A DNA stretch of 46,936 nt from an uncultured Bacteroidales bacterium (lineage in GTDB: Bacteria > Bacteroidota > Bacteroidia > Bacteroidales > UBA932), in assembly GCA_944325505.1 (NCBI GenBank), contig CALVAJ010000015.1:1-46936 (forward strand), written 5' to 3'. Both the position numbers and the translations under genes were made by a program. Positions within the stretch are counted from its first letter, which is position 1. Each line of letters starts with the position of its first letter. Shown here in pieces: positions 43,475-46,936 of this stretch. The notes below the pieces were generated by a model. It was not told the origin of the DNA and did not search any database. It was given only the letters and a program-made list of their open reading frames with translations.

Positions 43475-44044
43475 TTACCTTCTTTTCGATTCAGAAAACC
43501 TTCTGATATTTTCCGCAGTGGCAGGGATTCCTCTCATCTCGCATTTTTCCGCTGCAGTCCGTGCCGCAGGAGCTATGATCAACAGCACGATGTATATCCA
43601 GAATCCGGCAGTGCCGCATAAAAGGGCTACGACAAACAGGATGCGGACCAGAACCACATCGATGTTGAAGTAGAGAGAAAGTCCGGAGCAGACGCCTCCC
43701 AGCATATTGTTGTCCGTGTCCCTGTACAGTCTTCTCGGAGAGCGGACTTCAGGCTGCGGCTCCGGTTCCGAATAGCTTCCGGAAACATTGTCCGCCTGCC
43801 AGTCCGGCATGCCGAGCTGTGAAATCACGCTGCGGACAATTTCTATATCCACGACTTCCCGTCCTCTGAGTTTCTCTCTGAACAGGTCGGCAATTCTCAT
43901 CTCAAGCTCGTCCATGACTTCGGACCTTCCTGATACTCCTACACCTGCTTTGAAACTGTCCAGATATGATGCGAGTGCGTTATATGCATCTTCGTCCATA
44001 ATAAAACTGCGGCCGCCTATGGCTACATTTACTGTCTTTTTCAT
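43475..44044 (-). CDS. PspC-domain envelope protein, small
   Basis: A 189-residue protein, first gene of the leftward PspC-PadR-PspC unit. It has an N-terminal regulatory-like region (M-K-K-T-V-N-V-A-I-G-G-R-S-F, D-E-L-E-M-R-I-A-D-L-F) paralogous to the larger PspC protein, a PspC signature R-L-Y-R-D-T-D-N-N-M-L-G-G-V-C-S-G near 105, and two membrane segments near 130-160. Confidence 0.9.
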   Translation of the reverse strand: MKKTVNVAIGGRSFIMDEDAYNALASYLDSFKAGVGVSGRSEVMDELEMRIADLFREKLRGREVVDIEIVRSVISQLGMPDWQADNVSGSYSEPEPQPEVRSPRRLYRDTDNNMLGGVCSGLSLYFNIDVVLVRILFVVALLCGTAGFWIYIVLLIIAPAARTAAEKCEMRGIPATAENIRRFSESKRR

Positions 44045-44214
44045 TGTATTATAATTAAAGGTTTATAAAATCAAAGTATTTTTCAAATCCATATATTTGA
44101 CTGCTATAGTTCTATGATGCTGCAAATATATGTCAATTTTTAATACCTTGTGTCGCAAAGTACTGAAAATTTGATTCAACCGGTAGTTTTAGCGTCGGAT
44201 AACGGAAACATCGC

Positions 44215-44222
44215 TATATTTG
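44215..44222 (+). promoter_or_regulatory. -7 element upstream of the second aminopeptidase gene
   Basis: TATATTTG is a perfect -7 match, 28 bp ahead of the ATG at 44251. A TTG at the -33 position is not evident. Confidence 0.45.
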
Positions 44223-44250
44223 CTAACGTATTGTCTTAATTTATATTGTC

Positions 44251-46083
44251 ATGGCTGATATACATTCGGCACGGGTTGATGCCATCCGTCGGATGATGGC
44301 GGAGAACGGCTGGGACGCCGTAGTCATTTCGGGTTCGGACCCCCACGGAAGCGAATATCCTGCTCCGAGGTGGAAACAGGTGGAGTGGATATCCGGTTTT
44401 ACCGGCGAGGCGGGGGATATGGTGATTACGCAGGATCATGCGGGGCTCTGGACTGATTCGAGATATTTCATACAGGCCGAAGCCCAGCTGGAGGGCAGCG
44501 GGATAGAACTTCACAAGACGCGTGTTCCCGGTGCAGTTTCCCTTGCAGACTGGGTGGCGGCACATGCCGATGTAGTGGCGGTGGACGGCAGGAGCCAGAG
44601 TATCGGGTATGTGAACGAAATCAGGGAGGCCCTTTTCAGGGCGCATTTCGATCCGGACAGGAAACCGGACTACAGTATTGTCGACGTGCCGGACATGCTT
44701 GACCGCATCTGGGAAGACAGGCCGGGGTTTCCGGTGACGCCGGTAATTACTCTGGACGAGCGGGAAGTAGGGGAGTCAAGACTTGGCAAGATATTGCGGC
44801 TCAGGAAATTCCTTATGGCGGAGGGTAAGGACGCCATCCTCATTTCTGCGCTTGATGAGATCGCCTGGACCCTGAATGTCCGTGGCAGCGATATAGAGTA
44901 CAATCCGCTGGTCATTTCCTTTCTCCTTGTGACCCAGGATGACGTTGTCTGGTATGTGGAAAAGGGCAGTGAAGACGCTCCGGATGCTGATACTGTGGAC
45001 AGCTTTGCAGAATTGAGGGCTGACGGAGTGGAAATAAAGCCGTATGACGGTTTGTCTGCGGATGTCGCGGGATGGGATGAGCTTTTCTGCGTGTTCGTGG
45101 ATGGCAAGACACTGAACTACAGTACATATATGATGCTGGCGGGCATGCTTGACGAATCCGGGGTATATGTCGGTGATTCTCCGGTTCCTCTTTACAAGGC
45201 GGTAAAGAATGCCGTGGAAACAGAAAGCCTGAGGGACGCATATCTGGAGGACGGGGCTGCTGTGGAGAGGTTCCTGTATTGGCTTGAAAACAGCGTGGCG
45301 GACGGCAGGACGGTGACTGAATGGGAAGCGTCCCGGATGCTCACGGACTTCAGGGCGCAGATTCCGGGCTATCGCGGAAACAGTTTCGAGAATATATCTG
45401 CATATGGTCCGAATGCCGCGCTGCCTCACTACAGCACTCCCCGGTCCGGTTCTGCCGTCATTGAGCCTCATGGCCTGTACCTTACCGACTCGGGAGGACA
45501 GTATGTTTTCGGTACCACCGATATTACCCGTACCGTCCCGATGGGGGAATGCACTCCACTGGAAAAGGAAGACTATACTCTGGTCCTTAAAGGCATGATA
45601 GCCCTGGCAATGGCGGTTTTCCCCGAGGGGACGGCCGGATGCCAGATAGATGTGCTGGCCAGAAATGCCCTGTGGCGCAGCAAGCGCAACTTCGGGCACG
45701 GTACCGGACATGGTGTGGGCTTTTATCTCTGCGTGCATGAAGGACCGCAGGATATCCGCCAGAATTTCAACACACAGCCTCTCCTTCCGGGGATGGTAAC
45801 TTCAGACGAGCCCGGCATATACCGGGAGGGAATGCACGGGGTGCGGCACGAGAACATCCTCCTGTGCCGGAAGGCAGGAAACAATGAGTTCGGACGGTGG
45901 CTCGAATTCGAAACGCTTACCTGCTGTCATATCGATACTACTGTCGTTGTACCCGGACTGCTGACATCAGAAGAACGGTCTTGGCTGAACGCATACAATG
46001 CCTCCGTGTACGAAAGACTTTCAGCCAGACTTCCATCCAATGTGGCCGCCTGGCTGAAGGAAAAGACCTCTCCGCTGAAATGA
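44251..46083 (+). CDS. Aminopeptidase P, long M24B type
   Basis: A 610-residue three-domain aminopeptidase P: two N-terminal creatinase-like AMP_N domains (about 1-310) and a C-terminal M24 pita-bread domain. Metal-site motifs are L-T-D-S-G-G-Q-Y, T-T-D-I-T-R-T, F-G-H-G-T-G-H-G-V-G, D-E-P-G-I-Y and R-H-E-N-I, ending in an M24_C extension. It resembles eukaryotic-type long aminopeptidase P. It converges with the trpB-like gene, 7 bp away. It probably cleaves X-Pro peptides. Confidence 0.94.
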   Translation: MADIHSARVDAIRRMMAENGWDAVVISGSDPHGSEYPAPRWKQVEWISGFTGEAGDMVITQDHAGLWTDSRYFIQAEAQLEGSGIELHKTRVPGAVSLADWVAAHADVVAVDGRSQSIGYVNEIREALFRAHFDPDRKPDYSIVDVPDMLDRIWEDRPGFPVTPVITLDEREVGESRLGKILRLRKFLMAEGKDAILISALDEIAWTLNVRGSDIEYNPLVISFLLVTQDDVVWYVEKGSEDAPDADTVDSFAELRADGVEIKPYDGLSADVAGWDELFCVFVDGKTLNYSTYMMLAGMLDESGVYVGDSPVPLYKAVKNAVETESLRDAYLEDGAAVERFLYWLENSVADGRTVTEWEASRMLTDFRAQIPGYRGNSFENISAYGPNAALPHYSTPRSGSAVIEPHGLYLTDSGGQYVFGTTDITRTVPMGECTPLEKEDYTLVLKGMIALAMAVFPEGTAGCQIDVLARNALWRSKRNFGHGTGHGVGFYLCVHEGPQDIRQNFNTQPLLPGMVTSDEPGIYREGMHGVRHENILLCRKAGNNEFGRWLEFETLTCCHIDTTVVVPGLLTSEERSWLNAYNASVYERLSARLPSNVAAWLKEKTSPLK

Positions 46084-46090
46084 CGGCAGG

Positions 46091-46936
46091 TCAGATATTT
46101 CCGGCCAGGAACTGATCGTATGCCGACATGTCTACGAGTCCGTGTCCCGAGAGGTTGAAAAGAAGCACTTTGCTTGCTCCGGCCTCTTTGCATTTGATGG
46201 CTTCGTTGATAGTCGCGGCTATGGCGTGGCATGATTCCGGAGCCGGGATTATCCCCTCGCAGCGGGCGAACAGGCATCCGGCGGAAAACGAGTCGTGCTG
46301 TTTTATATCCACAGCCTCCATATATCCGTCTTTCAACAGTTGCGAGACTATGACCCCTGCCCCGTGATACCTGAGACCTCCGGCGTGGATGTTGGCCGGG
46401 GTGAAGTCATGTCCGAGGGTGAACATCGGCATAAGGGGCGTATATCCTGCTTCGTCCCCGAAATCATATCCGAATCTGCCGTGGGTAAGTTTCGGGCAGG
46501 ATTCCGGTTCCGCCGCCACGAACCGTGTCTTCCGTTCTCCCGAGAAGACATGTCTCATGAACGGGAAAGATATCCCTCCGAAATTCGACCCTCCGCCGAA
46601 ACAGGCTATGACCACATCCGGATACTCTCCCGCCAGTTCCATCTGTTTTTCTGCCTCCAGTCCGATTACTGTCTGATGCAGCGTGACATGGCTCATGACG
46701 GATCCCAGTGTGTATTTGCATCCGGGTGTCATTCTTGCCAGTTCAATGGCTTCCGAAATGGCTGTTCCCAAAGAGCCCTGATGGTTGGGGGTTCTGGTGA
46801 TTATGTCTTTGCCGGCTCTGGTAGACATGGACGGGGAAGGAGTCACCTGTGCTCCGAACACCTGCATCATGCTGCGCCTGTAAGGCTTCTGTTCATAGCT
46901 GATTTTGACTTGGTAGACAGCGGCTTCCAGTCCGAA
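46091..46936 (-). CDS. trpB: TrpB2-type tryptophan synthase beta subunit, 5' part cut off by window edge
   Basis: The last 281 residues and stop of a TrpB-like protein. The frame is open to the window end, reading F-G-L-E-A-A-V-Y-Q-V-K-I-S-Y-E-Q-K-P-Y-R-R-S before M-M-Q-V-F-G-A. G-G-G-S-N-F-G-G (PLP phosphate-binding) and G-L-D-Y-H-G-type segments (here G-L-R-Y-H-G-A-G) identify it. The PLP-lysine region lies outside. The second methionine pair is not a start. S-Y-E-Q-K-P-Y-R-R-S is characteristic of the TrpB2 lineage, which often acts without TrpA. No trpA is visible. Confidence 0.88.
   Translation of the reverse strand, partial: FGLEAAVYQVKISYEQKPYRRSMMQVFGAQVTPSPSMSTRAGKDIITRTPNHQGSLGTAISEAIELARMTPGCKYTLGSVMSHVTLHQTVIGLEAEKQMELAGEYPDVVIACFGGGSNFGGISFPFMRHVFSGERKTRFVAAEPESCPKLTHGRFGYDFGDEAGYTPLMPMFTLGHDFTPANIHAGGLRYHGAGVIVSQLLKDGYMEAVDIKQHDSFSAGCLFARCEGIIPAPESCHAIAATINEAIKCKEAGASKVLLFNLSGHGLVDMSAYDQFLAGNI

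Noticed and set aside
44776-45738. 320-codon antisense frame inside the second aminopeptidase gene
   Set aside because: The plus-strand frame carries all M24 metal-site motifs, and the minus-strand product has no recognisable features.
1-46936. CRISPR arrays, tRNA or rRNA genes
   Set aside because: No regularly spaced identical repeats, tRNA cloverleaf sequences or rRNA segments were recognised by reading. A tRNAscan or Infernal run would be decisive.

Overview
The window looks like the chromosome of a Bacteroidota member, most likely of the order Bacteroidales. Proteins are Bacteroidales-like throughout: a single-chain GlyRS, PpiD, LptC, CoaX, TonB and a fumarate-reductase-type FrdAB. Start codons generally lack Shine-Dalgarno sequences. 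Several genes carry the Bacteroides-type promoter (TTG about 20 nt upstream of TAnnTTTG). I could not fix the genus. No rRNA, tRNA, CRISPR array or prophage was recognised.

Layout. 1-201: what looks like the terminal repeats of an IS21-type element, then a terminator hairpin. 202-9561, all leftward: mfd, coaX, an outer-membrane protein, a TPR protein, lptC and ppiD (DNA repair, CoA synthesis, envelope biogenesis). 9562-9849: a roughly 76% AT divergent gap with seven DnaA-box-like 9-mers, a candidate replication origin. 9850-14982, rightward: ruvB, an exported Ntn-hydrolase and frdAB, without an adjacent cytochrome b subunit. 15101-17083, leftward: hflX and tonB. 17187-20457: ybeY-mnmG facing ruvA, with two perfect parS-type palindromes, one inside mnmG and one in the mnmG/ruvA gap. 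20594-24885: sufS-sufE-sufT, folK, glyS and a small membrane protein, followed by a decayed ECF sigma-factor fragment, an acetyltransferase and an alkyl-DNA transferase homologue. 26361-33540, leftward: a tetR-MFP-RND-TolC efflux operon with a SIMPL-domain gene behind it. 33749-36672, rightward: a reduced AGE-family protein, an M24 aminopeptidase and a DUF456 membrane protein. 36711-37383: a HigBA toxin-antitoxin pair. 37384-46936: a lipoprotein cyclophilin, a polysaccharide flippase, a TlpA-like lipoprotein, a PspC-PadR-PspC envelope-stress cassette, a second M24 aminopeptidase and the 3' part of a TrpB2-type gene cut by the window edge.

The strongest unusual signal is chromosomal architecture. 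An AT-rich, box-dense divergent intergenic region lies about 10 kb from two parS-like sites. Together with mnmG, a gene often found near bacterial origins, this suggests the window covers or borders the replication origin/centromere domain. One parS lies in an apparent extra segment of MnmG, and the other is part of a 42-bp perfect palindrome that could also act as a bidirectional terminator. Other points of note are frdAB without frdC, a probable inactive AGE-family epimerase, a variant active site in the alkyltransferase, a three-stem palindromic repeat inside the efflux operon, and a recurring 14-bp motif near efflux-linked starts.
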